DNA from: Jaapia argillacea MUCL 33604
Lineage: Eukaryota; Basidiomycota; Agaricomycetes; Jaapiales; Jaapiaceae
Reading direction: 5' to 3'
Assembly: GCA_000697665.1 (NCBI GenBank)
Contig: KL197719.1
Span: forward strand, 753,968 to 817,967
DNA: 64,000 nt
Shown: positions 12,693-24,274 of the stretch, piece after piece
How positions within the stretch are numbered: position 1 is the first letter of the stretch
Layout: each line of letters opens with the position of its first letter
Notes under the pieces: model-generated
Seen by the model: only the letters and a program-made list of their open reading frames with translations
Database searches by the model: none
What the model was told of the DNA's origin: nothing
Made by a program: the position numbers and the translations under genes

Positions 12693-13430
12693 GTCGCTGT
12701 CGACGACGAGCACGAGCCTCGGTGAACACAAACAACGTGCAGCGGGCAAATTCCCTATTTAGGACTTGATCGCAAACTGGGTCCACAAAACCTGGCCACC
12801 CCCTGCATCCACCCTCCACCAATTATTGTTCAGCTTATTCGACTCCGCGAGCTCCATGTCCGGTGAACTCGACTGGTGGCAATGTTTCGTCCCCGCTGTA
12901 ATGATGCTCCGTGATCAGCCCTTTCCAAGCCTCAACTCCGTCATTTCTCCCTAACCACGAGACTCGGTTGGCACTCTCTACCTCGTCAGTCCTCGTTCAT
13001 GTGGAACTTTCCTGCCAAGGAGTTGGCATCGCCCCTTCTGTCAAGAATTCTGTGGTCTAGAGCTCCAATTGTCACCCTCTTTCACCGGCAGTTATTTGTG
13101 GAAAGACAAGCCTGTTCCTCCAGAGCCATATCGCGTTCATCTTTCGCCGAGAACGAGCTAATGATGAGGAACCGATACACGAGGACACTTGCACCTGCTT
13201 TGCGATCGGTATCATATCCCTTCAAGGGAACCAGTTGATTCGGGAGATTTCGATCTCCTAGATCGAACGTTCAAATTAAAGGGTCACCCTGTGAGGCTAT
13301 GCCAATGGAGTTTACAGATGATGTAGAGGGCATCGATCGTTTGGGCCTGCAGTATATAAGGTCATCCTGTCAGCACAGTCTCCTATAACCAACACCACTT
13401 CAACCCCATCGATCCACCGCCACAGCAATC
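12693..13430. promoter_or_regulatory. Divergent intergenic region with TATA box for the CBM-DM9 gene
   Basis: This 738-bp region separates two divergent genes. A TATA box (TATATAAG) lies at 13353-13360, 78 bp before the ATG at 13431. No other gene-like frame was supported. Confidence 0.5.
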
Positions 13431-14955
13431 ATGGTCGCTTGTTGGGAACCCGGCACTCAATACAACCTCGGCGACGTTGTCGAGTATGAGGGTACGATGG
13501 CATCCTTGAAATCGTGGAAGCGACTGACGGTCGGAGCTGTTTAGGCCACCAGTACAAGATCATCCAACCTCACCGATCTCAGGTTTGTTGTGGCTTTACC
13601 TCCCCCCTCAGCATCGCCGCCTGACGTTAACCAACCAGGGTGACTGGACTCCCCCTTGCACCCCCGCACTCTGGGGCCGTTGCCCCGATAACTCCTGCCA
13701 AGGTGGTGGAGGATACCAACCGAGCTACCAACAACCACCACCAGAACAACAACAGCAACCCCTTCAGCCTCGTGAGTTGGAGTTCCACTCTCGCATCACA
13801 TCGTTCTCACAACTGTGTTTAGAGCAAGCCCCCTATGCCCCAGACAAACCCTGGGACGATCACAAGACCCAGCATGTCGACATCCCTCATGATGAGCAAA
13901 AGAAGAACTGGTTTGACCTCGATGACGAGCGAAAGAAGCAGCTTGAGGTTCGTCATCCTTGGTTAGCGGCTGGCCAAGCAATCTAAGCATCCGTTAGGTT
14001 GGAGGTGGTCTCGTTGCTGGTCTCGCCGCCATTGGTGGAGGTTTCATGGCCTATAAGGCTCACGAGAAGAGTGAGGAGCAGGTAAGTATCATTGTCCACA
14101 CCAATGCCCGCATGATTCTCATGTCTTTTGCAGAAAAAAGCTGCGGTTTGGGCTCTGCAAGCTTGGCTCAAGGATGCTCAAGCTCGCACCGAAGCATTCC
14201 ACCGTGATGGTCCACGTGGCCCAACGACTTGGGTCCTCAACCAGGTGCGCAGTGTTTCCTTTCCTACTATACCTATCTTACATATGCGTATTTCCAGGGT
14301 CATGTAATCCCCCAAGGTGCCATCCAGGGTGGCGAGGAAAACGGCAAGCCTTTGTTCATCGCTCGTGCTTTCCACGATGTACGTACATGGAATGTCGTTC
14401 TCCTTCACGTCCGAGTCTGAGCTGATACTCTGCATTTGATCCCCTAGGGCGCTATCAGTATGTAAACAAACATTTCCATGAGGATTCTCGAATGACATCT
14501 TGTTGCTTCATCAGTGCTCGGTAAGGCTTCCCCCAATCTCAAGAAAGGCGGTGCGATCGGATACAAGAAGGAAGAAATCCCGGTAAGTATCCTTGATTAT
14601 CAAGCCCCATCCACTTCTCACCACTTTTAATCTCTAGCTCGACACATACGAGATTCTTCTTGGAAACCCCCAAGCCGTTCGATGGGTCCAAGCTGCTGGC
14701 AAGATCAACGTTGCTTCTCTCGGTGCACGACCCGTAGAAGGTGGCAAAGAGGATAACGGTGAACCCCTCTACATCGCTCAAGCTCCCTACAAGGGTAATG
14801 TCGTCGTCGGCAAGGCCAGCGCCGTTCTCGATGGAGCATATGTTACCTACAATGGTGGAGAGGTCAAAGTTAAGGTGTGTACCGTGTGTGCTTCCTATCC
14901 CCGACTCCCTCTGATGAATGCTTCATAGGAATACCGTGTGTTGTGTTACGCTTGA
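13431..14955 (+). CDS. CBM5/12 chitin-binding-like domain fused to a DM9 (DUF3421) lectin-like domain
   Basis: Eleven exons (13431-13491, 13545-13582, 13639-13771, 13823-13947, 13998-14081, 14134-14244, 14298-14378, 14448-14457, 14515-14582, 14638-14874, 14929-14955) encode 324 residues; exon 8 is only 10 nt. Residues 4-49 form a CBM5/12-like module with its aromatic pattern (W, YNLGDVVEYEGHQYKI, WTPPC, LWGRC). A Gly/Gln/Pro linker follows, then WFDLDDERKKQLEV, a glycine-zipper segment (GGGLVAGLAAIGGGFMAY) and a lysine-rich helix. The last 140 residues are two DM9 units (GNPQAVRWVQAAG and similar, ending EYRVLCYA). DM9 proteins bind sugars in some animals, and CBM5/12 binds chitin. There is no signal peptide, so the protein is either cytosolic or leaves by an unconventional route. 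The architecture recurs in mushrooms, but its function is unknown. Confidence 0.85.
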
Positions 14956-15703
14956 ACGTTGGCTGGGCTTGTTGTTCCTTTGGACTCGATCGAAGTCAAT
15001 GTATGTTACTGAAAATGCTGAATGTCAACCATTGTATGTAAAGAACATTTACCGTCTATATCGCAATGAAATGTCACTGCAAACCCCTGTGTATGTTCGG
15101 TCAAGCTTCACTAGCTCTACGAACATCTCTCCAAAAAGCGTTGTTCTGAACTTTTGCCCTTGGCAACACGAGCCATGCTTGCTTTGAACAGTATCGACGA
15201 CGGGCGTACAGGGACCACAGCCGCGCAAGCCGTTGGAACAACTACTCAAACACCCACCCAAAAAAAAAGGGATCGTAAATTCATCCTCCGAAGTCCCTAC
15301 AATCCAATCATGATACAAAACGTCTCGAACCAAACCTACTAAGAACCCTAGCAGCACCAAGAGAAATATCCAAGACGAAAGCGCTACATTACAAAGTCAA
15401 AACAGAGCAACGCAAAAGCAGAGATAGGGTAACGCGCGAGGAGTGAGGAAGGGTAAGTATCCAATCAAGGTCAAGTCTGTGAGGTAAGTTGATCCGTAAG
15501 TAGTTCAGTGGTAAGTGTAAGTTGCTAACGACAAGCATCCAAGAAAACATGCTGCAAACATCGACTAGGGGGTCATGTCCAGATGGGGGGCACGTATAAG
15601 TAGGTTGGATTGTCCGTGCGTATATCCTGACGGGTTTTGAGGGGGGGGGTCATAAACGTGGGTATTCGTAAAGACGAGTGTGTCGCAAGTGACGCGGGTC
15701 AAA
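14956..15703. other. Convergent 3' region between the DM9 and GT61-like genes
   Basis: No supported gene. It contains homopolymer runs, eight or nine A near 15260 and nine G near 15640, and a run of GTAAG-like motifs between 15450 and 15530 without an exon context. Confidence 0.4.
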
Positions 15704-17884
15704 CTAAGGTAGACGTCCTTCGATACGGTCCTCGATCAACTTGGCGATCGAAGCGCCATCCGCTGGGATTTCAGTCCCTTGGAAACCTTCAGGATAGTTG
15801 ACGCGAGGGACATCAGGCCATGTGTGAGCGCTACCACAACATGTTAGTATCGACACGGAGGCTTCGGGAGCAAATGGACATGGACATACGTATCGTTCCA
15901 AACAGCAAAATGTCTGATACCCAAAGCCCTAGAGGTGTATTCGTAATCGTGAGCAAAGCCTTGGGGGAAGAACATCTCGATGACGGTAGCCAACGGTGAC
16001 GGAGGCAACAGCAATAAATGTGAGAGACCATTCCCATGAACACCAAGCAATACCTTCACGATTCCAACCCATCAATCAGCACATCGTTGACCAGAAGGAA
16101 GGTAAAAACGAACCGTAGTCCTCGACATAGTCCTAACCTGCTCATCTCTACTCATCCTCTCAGCCTGCACGACATTCATCTCCCACTTCCTCTTCTGACC
16201 CTCCTCCTTATTCTTCCTCTCTACCAACTCATCCAACGCCTCCACCAACTTCTTATGATCCTCGTGTATAAGCCTTCGGCGCCCACCCTGTCGGCTGATA
16301 TAAGTGATCACAACCGGTGCGTTCTCGGCTGAGGTGGTAACAGCAGTGGAACCAGCAGCTTTGGCTTTACGAGCTTGAGCTTGAGCTTGGAGGATATTGG
16401 CACCTCGAAGTCCAGCGTCCTTGGCCTCATCCTTAACCACTTCCTCCTTCTTCACCTCGACTTTATCAACTTTGATACCCTCATCCGCATTCCCACCAGC
16501 AAACTCCACAACCCTCTTCCTCACATACTCCCACCACCCTCTCTTCCCCCCATAAACAATTTTCTCCTCCTTCAACCGATCAGCAGAATACACTCCCTCA
16601 GGCATATCATACTCCCAGCCATAAGGCGCCAACAACCCTTTCGATTTCATATACTCCACCGACTCAGCCGCAATCCTCTGATTCCTACTCCCACAAATCG
16701 CACCTTTGAAACTCGCACTCCTATCCATCAACATCAAAGTTGGGAAATGGTACGCGCGGCCGTATTGACCTTCAGCGTCGTTATCAATGGGTTGACGAGT
16801 ATGTGTGATTCGATCTTCCCAATCGAGTTGGGTTTCGACTGTCATGGAGGGGAAGGCGGCGCGGAGGAAGTATGAGTTGAAACCAGGTCCGTCTCGCCAG
16901 CCGAATGGTTGAGAGTGGGAGAGGATGAAACGGTCGGGAGGGGGGACTTCGTCTAGGGAGTTCACTTTGGATGCATGAGCGCTTGACCAGAAAGCCCAAG
17001 CTCCAAACAATGATTCGGCGACAAAGTGGTAATAGTGGTTGATGACTGCAAGGACGCACGCAAATTCAGCAATGAAACCATCATTTGTAGGATCGGCAAC
17101 TTACATTGATCGCCTGGGTCGTTGAACAAGATCTACATAAATGGCAAGGGTAGATCAGGGTTTGTGGGGGGAAGGGTGGAGTGGAAACGTGGACAGGACG
17201 TACCGTGCTACCTTCAACAGTCCAAACTCTGTTCTTTTCTATATCATCCCTTGCCCCCCACTTCCTCTTTGCATCCTGTTCGTTGATGAAATCAAACTCT
17301 CGTTCGGTGGGTAACCGCGCTCGAATATTCTCCTCGTTGTTCTCAGCCTTCAGTCCCGTACTCGTGACGTAGAACCTGTCAGGTAGTGACGACCGCGCTG
17401 ATTCTGGTCCCAATACGAATAACGTTCCATTGGACATGTAAATGTCCCGGAATAGTGTCCATCCTGGTGCATGGTGTTCGACGGTAGTATGAGGCAAGTC
17501 GGTTACCGTGCGGATATCGAGACGAACGGGTTCGACGGGAGGAATCACCTTGGGTGTGAAACCTGGCGACGATGAAGGGACATCAAGTAATTGAGGTAAC
17601 TCGTGTTTCGGTGAATCGAAGATGAGGTCCACTTCTTTATTCGGATGGGACTCTTCCTTCTCCTTGGCCTTGCCCTTGTCTCTGTCGAGAACGTCTTGTG
17701 GATGCTCACCGACGTCGACGTGCCAGGTAGAATTGAAATGAGTGCTGACGACGATATCATTCTTGCCCGAGTCACCAAAAGGCGCTGAGAGCAATGAAAA
17801 GATGTGCATTGAAAACGCCCCCAGGAGGACGAGGAAGGCGTCTCTCCCTGACAACCGCGTCGGGCCCCTGATCAAAACCGGCAT
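15704..17884 (-). CDS. GT61-like (DUF563) glycosyltransferase, type II membrane protein
   Basis: Five exons (17884-17204, 17132-17105, 17045-16114, 16053-15890, 15830-15704) encode 643 residues. Near residue 14 a single hydrophobic segment (DAFLVLLGAFSMHIFSLL) fits a Golgi signal anchor, placing the catalytic part in the lumen. The family signature is clear: FINHYYHFVAESLFGAWAF in the middle, then VLLGVHGNGLSHLLLLPPS and EMFFPQGFAHDYEYTSRALG near the end, as in DUF563/GT61 and EOGT-like transferases. These enzymes add xylose or GlcNAc from nucleotide sugars; the substrate here cannot be told. A charged Lys/Glu/Ala-rich insertion of about 60 residues (KVEVKKEEVVKDEAKDAG) interrupts the catalytic region before VVITYISRQGGRRRL. 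It shares a 652-bp divergent promoter with the thioesterase gene. Confidence 0.87.
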
Positions 17885-18536
17885 GGCGAAGCGCTGAGGG
17901 CCAGCAAGGAGGGGAAAGGGGGGTGGGGATGAATCAGGGGCGAGGGTTTGATGAGAGGGCTTGGGTGTGGGGAAAGCTGTGTGCTTGTGTGTTGTAAGAC
18001 TGAACTCTAAGATTTATAGAGTAAAGCCTCAAGGGCGAAGAGAAGGCGCGAAGTTACGTTGAGTGTATTTTTGATGAGCGCCCAGGATATCACAGCGATA
18101 GCAAAACGAGCGTCTTTGGATAGAAAAAGAGGGAATTGGGTGCTGGCAGAGAGGAAAGTTTATAGTAGCGGTAAGCGAGACCGCCGTGTATTCAGACCTG
18201 GCGGAACTAGCGGAGGGTGATGTGAGATGCTCCAAACCGCGACTGTTGATCGACTGCCTGTGCAACCTGTGTTTATCTAAATATATTCTGTCTATTGTAT
18301 TCAATTCGTGGTACTTGGTATTCCTGGGCAATCCTTACTGTTCTTACATGAGGCCTTTCGAGATCGATTTGTCAAATGTCGCGGTGTAGTTGCGTGCCAG
18401 ATAAGAATGCCAAGCCGTAACCGCAACATTGGTCTTTGCCACGTGGACTGTCGATCACCTCTCACAGTCCGCCACGTGACCCTCCGCCAGTCTTCCACTC
18501 CCGGACAGTGACTGCGCGTGAACCTCTGCGACAACC
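17885..18536. promoter_or_regulatory. Divergent promoter between the GT61-like gene and PPT1
   Basis: This 652-bp interval lies between two start codons pointing away from each other. No clear TATA box was seen next to the PPT1 start, and no other feature was recognised. Confidence 0.4.
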
Positions 18537-19865
18537 ATGAAACAACCGCTTGGCTTCCTCACTCTCGCTTTCTGTCTCCTCGTAGCGGTAGCTTCACCGA
18601 CACCGGCCACTGTCGGACATTCTGGCACTAGTGACTTTACTCGGAATGCCAATGTAACCAATCCGAGACCTTTGGTCGTATGGCATGGCTTGGGTATGCC
18701 CTTCACCTCTTCGTTCATCGTATACCGGCCGTGCGCTGAGCGGTTGTCTAGGCGACTCACATTCCTCTCCCGGGATGCTCCAGTTCGTCTCAATGATCAA
18801 AGACATCCATCCCGGTATTTTCGTGCACTCGGTATACATCGAAGAAGAACTCGATGCGGACCGAAAGGCTGGTTGGGTATGTATCCTACCTTCTGCATGT
18901 CATGTCGTCCTCTCAAGCGTCGCAGCTGGGGAACGTGAACGACCAAATCGAAAAAGTCGCCGGCCAACTGAACGAAATCGAACAACTTCAAAATGGATTC
19001 GACGCCATAGGTTTCTCTCAAGGTAACCACTCACATACCCTACCTCCCTCCCTCCCTAAATAAATACTAACCCCCTTCCCAGCCGGCCAATTCTTCCGCG
19101 CCTACATCGAACGCTACAACTCCCCCCCAATCCACAACCTCATCACCTTCGGTTCTCAACACATGGGAATAGCAGATCTCCCAGGTTGCGCACCAGGTCC
19201 TTCATATTTCTGGTGTATCTTTGCGAGACGAGCGGCGGAGAGAGGTGTTTATGGTTCTTGGGCTCAGAATAACCTCATCCAGGTCTCTCCTTCACCCCTT
19301 TTCTCTCTTCACTATGCTGTGACGACTGATATTACCCGTGAAATAGGCTCAATATTTCAGAGATCCCACTCGTCTCCCTCTGTACCTCGCCTCCAACAAC
19401 TTCCTCCCAGATATCAACAACGAACTACCAGAAGATTATTCCCTACCACCAACCGACGCCGGACACGTTACGCGTAACAACACATACAAAACGAACTTTT
19501 TATCCCTCAACAAACTCATCCTCGTCATATTCACCGAAGACAAAACTGTCGTACCAAAAGAAAGCGCGTGGTTCGGTTCTTACGCTCCACCAGAACAAAC
19601 CTCATTCTCCTCCCTCATCCAATTTATGCTCTCACACACACCACTCGCTCCCTTGTCTTCATTGCTGGGCAAGTTTGGGTGGACGGACGATAAGGTGATC
19701 ATCCCCATGCGTCTCCAACCCATGTATTTGGAAGATACGATTGGGTTGAGGACGTTGGATGAGAGAGGAGATGTGAGGTTGGAGAGTTGTGTGGGTGAGC
19801 ATATGAGGATGGCTGATGAATGTTGGGTGGATTTGGTTGAGGAGTTTTGTGGGGGTCAATTGTGA
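18537..19865 (+). CDS. PPT1: Palmitoyl-protein thioesterase
   Basis: Five exons (18537-18693, 18752-18876, 18926-19022, 19083-19282, 19347-19865) encode 365 residues. Residues 1-20 (MKQPLGFLTLAFCLLVAVAS) form a signal peptide. The enzyme removes palmitate from cysteines of proteins delivered to the lysosome or vacuole. The alpha/beta-hydrolase landmarks are present: LVVWHGLGDSHSSPGML, LGNVNDQIEKVAGQL, the nucleophile elbow GFSQAGQF (serine), the aspartate in FTEDKTVVP, and the histidine in CVGEHMRMAD, matching the Ser-Asp-His triad of PPT1. The usual GFSQGG reads GFSQAG here. The sequence follows PPT1 to the end (DECWVDLVEEFCGG). It ends 147 bp from the converging MCC beta gene. Confidence 0.93.
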
Positions 19866-20012
19866 GCCGCTGGGTTAGCATTCTGGGCAACTTTGGTTCA
19901 CTTCAAGTTCAATGTATTTTATAGCTAGTTTACTTGTATTTTTCACACACGCAGACCGCTGAATTCAAAACTTGATTTAGTCCCTTCCATCGTCCCTACA
20001 TCAATTGTAAAT

Positions 20013-22465
20013 CTACATCCTAAACACCCCAAACCCTTTCCCATCCCCATCCCAAGTAACAGGCGTATCTCTCCCGTCCCCACCAACCCCTCCTCTTCCC
20101 CCAGCAGAAAGCGCCAAACCTAACCCAACTACATCCCGAGTATCACAAGGCCTAATTATCCCATCATCCCATAATCGTGCAGAAGCGTAGAGGGCTGTTG
20201 ATTGAGCTTCGATGTCGTCTTTGAGCGTGGAATGTTGGGATGGATCTCTGTGAGGGTGGAAGTTCAGTAACGGGTGGAGGGAAGAGGAACGAGAGAAACC
20301 GACTTTGAGACTTGGGTCATTACTTGGGAAAGTTGGCCGGAGCCCATCACGGAAACTTTTGCGTTCTTGGGGGAGGTCAGTAAGAGGTCGGAGAGTACGT
20401 CCGATCGAAAAGCGACTCACAGGCCACATCCATAGGAAGCGTGGCGAATACTAAAAGACAAAGATAACAGCGTCAGCCATGGTTCGTCAGACACCATACC
20501 TGTACTTACAGCTCGCCCACACATGCCTGTGAGGATACAACCAGTCAGCGGATAAACGTGAAGGGAGAAACGGATAGGCTAACCGTAGTTGCCTGCACCA
20601 AAGCTTCCTCCGACGATTACAGTGAACTTTGGTACGTCGGCGCAAGCTACAGCCCGGACCATCTTCGCTCCATCCTTCGCAATACCACCCTTCTCCGCTT
20701 TAGACCCAACCATATATCCTACAATCCAATCATTAGCACGTCATCTCCAATCGGAGCGTTCAAGTGAACTCACCAGTCACATTGACGAGGAAAAGAAGCG
20801 GGACTTGACGTTGTGAACACATTTGGATGAAATGCGTCGCTTTCAAGGCCGAAGGGGAGAATAGGATACCGTTGTTTGCTACAATACCAACTTGATATCC
20901 ATGGATATGGGCGAATCCCTGTGTTTTAAATACCATTGTCATCACTTCTGAGGCGAATAACCGATCGGTCGACTCACGGTGACCATAGTGGTACCATACT
21001 CCTTCTTGAACTCCCTGAAGCGACTGCCATCGACTATGCGTGCGATAACGTCCCTCATGTCAAACGGTTGCCGTACGTCGGTCCCGACGATCCCGTGTAG
21101 CTCTGACGAAGGGTAAATCGGGGCCTCTGGCGTCGTGTCAGGCTAAATCAAAACCCGAACTCCACAGTCAACTTCTGGACGATGAATATAAAAAAAGTTT
21201 GTGCAGGAACCCACCACAGATTGACGTCGACCAGCCTTCCCGAGATCGCCTACAATCCCTCTCGCAATGGAAATAGCATGCTCGTCATCCCTCGCCAGAT
21301 GATCCGTCACTCCACTCTCGGAGGAGTGCATCAAGCCTCCTCCTAAGGTTTCCTCGTCAACTTCTTCACCAGTTGCTGCCTTCACGAGAGGAGGACCGGC
21401 TAGGAAGATGTGGCCCTGTTCCCGAACAATAATGTTCTCGTCGGCCATCGCTGGGACGTATGCACCACCTGTAGGAGGAAGGAGGCCAAATCAACTGGGA
21501 AAACCCCGGTATTTAAATGAATGATACAAACCTGCTACTGAAATACCATGAACGATGGCTATTTGAGGTATGCCCAAGGCAGACATTTGAGCCTAGCAGA
21601 CCCAGGTTGTCAATGCTTTACAGGCGAGAATGGGAGGAAGAAGACAAACCATGTTGTAAAATATACGGCCAAAATGCTCCTTGTCAGGGAAGACCTAACA
21701 AATCCAGTGTCAGTTTCTCTTGCACGCATGGGACTGGACACTCGTACATTCGCTTGGTATGGCAACGCTGCACCTCCAGATTCCACTGTGCAAGCGGAAT
21801 ACGGTTAGATGCGTCGAGAGTGGAATGGGAGGAGCGCCATACCAACATAGACGCAGGGTAGGTTGTTCTCCCGTGCAATCTCCTGGGCACGGAGGTGCTT
21901 CTTCACCTGTGATATCAAGTATGGTCAAACCCCGGACTCCATCGAAATACCAGGCGAACATACCGTCAGAGGGTAATATGACCCGCCCTTCACCGTGGCG
22001 TCGTTCACCACGACCATACACTCACGGCCTGAGATACGGCCGATACCCGTTATGATCCCAGCTCCCGGAACGTGATGTCCTGGGTATACCTCATGCGCTG
22101 CCAGTGGTGAGAGCTCAAGGAACGGGGAATGGGGGTCCAATAAGAGCCCTAGCCTGTGATCCAGGTATCATGGTAAGTCAATAACCAATTTCAGATCAAT
22201 GTATAGAGGGAACTGACCGTTCTCGAGGTAATTTCTTCCCCTTCTTCTTCATCCGCTCTGCAGCCTTCGCGCCACCTCCAGTCCTGGCCTCCGCCATCTT
22301 GGATTCAAGATCCACGACGAGTTCGTCCATTGCTTTTGATTTGGAGGTGAACTCTGGGGTCGATGGAGAAAACAGGGAGGGCAGGACGGATGCATGGTAG
22401 GATCTGTGGGTTACTGGGGATGATCTCGACGCGTTCAAGATAGCGCGTTTCAGTACAGAACGCAT
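20013..22465 (-). CDS. MCCB: Methylcrotonoyl-CoA carboxylase beta subunit, mitochondrial
   Basis: Fourteen exons (22465-22218, 22153-21964, 21906-21843, 21785-21748, 21694-21650, 21592-21532, 21468-21215, 21142-20978, 20918-20774, 20718-20584, 20526-20510, 20450-20421, 20365-20304, 20247-20013) encode 562 residues. The N-terminus is Arg/Ser-rich without acidic residues at first ([16 protein letters not shown]), fitting a mitochondrial presequence. The enzyme carries the carboxyltransferase step that turns 3-methylcrotonyl-CoA into 3-methylglutaconyl-CoA in leucine breakdown, with a biotinylated alpha subunit encoded elsewhere. Landmarks are [82 protein letters not shown] and [15 protein letters not shown]. 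Exon 11 is 17 nt. The exon 13/14 join uses a GTCGGT donor; with it the reading frame closes. Confidence 0.95.
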
Positions 22466-22865
22466 GTTGGCAGGCCTAAACCACAGGGTACGGTGTCAAG
22501 AGAAAGTTGAGGCAGAAAATCCAAGGGTGTGCGGTTGGAAAGAATCATTTCCCCACACGAAGAGATCAGCAGTGGACGTGATCGGACGGAACTTGCATTA
22601 ACCGGATCTCGGAAGCTGTCGCTGTAAGCTGCCTGTGGTGAGCGAGGTCATAAATACAACAACGACATGCTAGGATTGTACATCGTCTAGGAATATCAAT
22701 ACAGGGATGGTATGGTAATGGATGCAGGGGGGTCACAGACTCCCAATGGTATATATACGATGTGGGGGCACAGCAAGAAAGCGATAACGTGAATTGGTTG
22801 CGCAAGGATACGGGCATTGTGAGAAAACGAGGTGTTAGATGAAGAGCGAGGATGCCTAGATTGAA
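22466..22865. other. Intergenic region upstream of MCCB
   Basis: This 400-bp region lies between the MCCB start and the BUB2 stop on the same strand. It should hold the MCCB promoter; a TATATA run lies near 22750. No gene was supported. Confidence 0.4.
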
Positions 22866-24131
22866 CTAGTGGTCTTGAATCTCGTAAGGATGTCTGACGA
22901 GTTCGTCGTATAACTCGGGTGGTAAATCGCGGACCAGGGTGACGGCAATACCAATGACGGGCAGCGCTTCGAGAGCTGGGAATGTGCGGAGGAGGCGCAT
23001 CGGACTGTAGGGAAAATTTCACATTAGGTCAATCGAAACGGAGGGAAACACCCCGAGAACATACCTGGCGGAAGCCATGACTTCATCACGCATCAGGAGA
23101 AGTTGTGCGATGACGCAGAGGACATTAAGGTGTACGCCAAAGGCAAGAAGGAAATCCCAGAGTTGCAGAACTTGGTCGAGGGGTGGTGTGCATGCGCATA
23201 GTGTGAGTACAGCTGTTCGAGAATGCATCAGCATACATAAAGAGGTGAGTCAAATATGACTGACATGGGAATGCATAGATTTCGGCAGATAGATTCTTCG
23301 AGCGCAAATGGTTATAAAGTTCGAGATCGACAATCTTCAGACAACGATCCAGAAGCTGGATATCGACGATATTAACAGCAGGATTGAAGCGAAGCGAACT
23401 TGCGACATACCTTCAGCCCGCGGTGAACGCCTTCCAAAGTGGGCTGAACATAAAGAGGACAGGATTCTTCGATGAATTTGGCGAAACAGAAAAAGGCCTC
23501 CAGCTCCGACGGCATGGTGTACAGGAAAGGGGCCGCCAGGACATTCATTCCCTGGACATAGGTGAATCCTAGGTGATGGGTATCATGACGATCTAGAAGG
23601 GTAGATACTAAGCGGCATGGAAGAAATTTCGACGAGAGCACGTACCATGACTTCGCCACACAAATGCATCAAGAAGCCGAACCAACATGTCTTCTCTCAC
23701 TCGCTCCTTGAAACCACGATCCGTCGCCAAAGTTCTATGCACAGTTCAGAGTTGCTGGACCCAAACTTCAGCCGTTACTACCCACCTGAATGTATCGTTG
23801 CGGATTTTCTCCCTTACTTCACATGGTCCTCGTCCGACATACTCCAGAAACGTTGCAGCCGATAAATTGTTGACATGGAGCAATATCTTCCATATTCTCG
23901 GCCGCAGAGTGGGGTCCTATGCAGTTTCCTTCCGTTAGCGTTGTGATAACGACGTCCGATCCTCAAAGAACAACATACATTGGCGGACGGAATCCCTTCG
24001 ACCAAAATCAAACGTCGGAGCTTCTTGACTCGCTCATCAATGTCGGCAGGGGATGGAGATTTAGATGATAGTTTTGCTTGATTGAGAATCTTGTTAAATG
24101 AATGAGCGGTCGCAGCTTCTGAGGCGGTCAT
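22866..24131 (-). CDS. BUB2: BUB2/Cdc16-type TBC-domain GTPase-activating protein
   Basis: Seven exons (24131-23979, 23916-23786, 23734-23646, 23568-23411, 23355-23265, 23212-23065, 23004-22866) encode 302 residues, close to yeast Bub2 and fission yeast Cdc16. The TBC domain fills the chain: LRPRIWKILLHV, then the arginine finger IRNDTFR (IxxDxxR) and the glutamine finger YVQG, then EAFFCFAKFIEESCPLYV and LQLWDFLLAFGVHLNVLCV. Bub2 with Bfa1/Byr4 holds the Tem1/Spg1 GTPase off and so delays mitotic exit or septation until the spindle is placed. Both catalytic residues are intact, which argues for an active GAP. The start Met at 24131 lies 143 bp from the divergent adaptin start. Confidence 0.92.
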
Positions 24132-24274
24132 GGCATAGGTGGTTGTTGCCTGGTAGTGTGGAAGATGCAAAACCCCCGCTTCTGAGGGATGCCCATTTTG
24201 GTCGATGTTGCCGACGAGCCCTACTACGTCACTAGCTTCACTTGCGACTGAACCGCTCGATATCGCTGAGCATC
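24132..24274. promoter_or_regulatory. Compact 143-bp bidirectional promoter
   Basis: The start codons of BUB2 (minus) and the adaptin gene (plus) are only 143 bp apart, so both 5' untranslated regions and both core promoters must share this DNA or overlap the neighbouring gene. Confidence 0.6.

Noticed and set aside
20248-20420. An apparent frame break in the MCC beta gene near its C-terminus
   Set aside because: The two conserved halves join in frame with a 56-nt intron using a GTCGGT donor (20248-20303), giving [15 protein letters not shown]. No lesion is needed.
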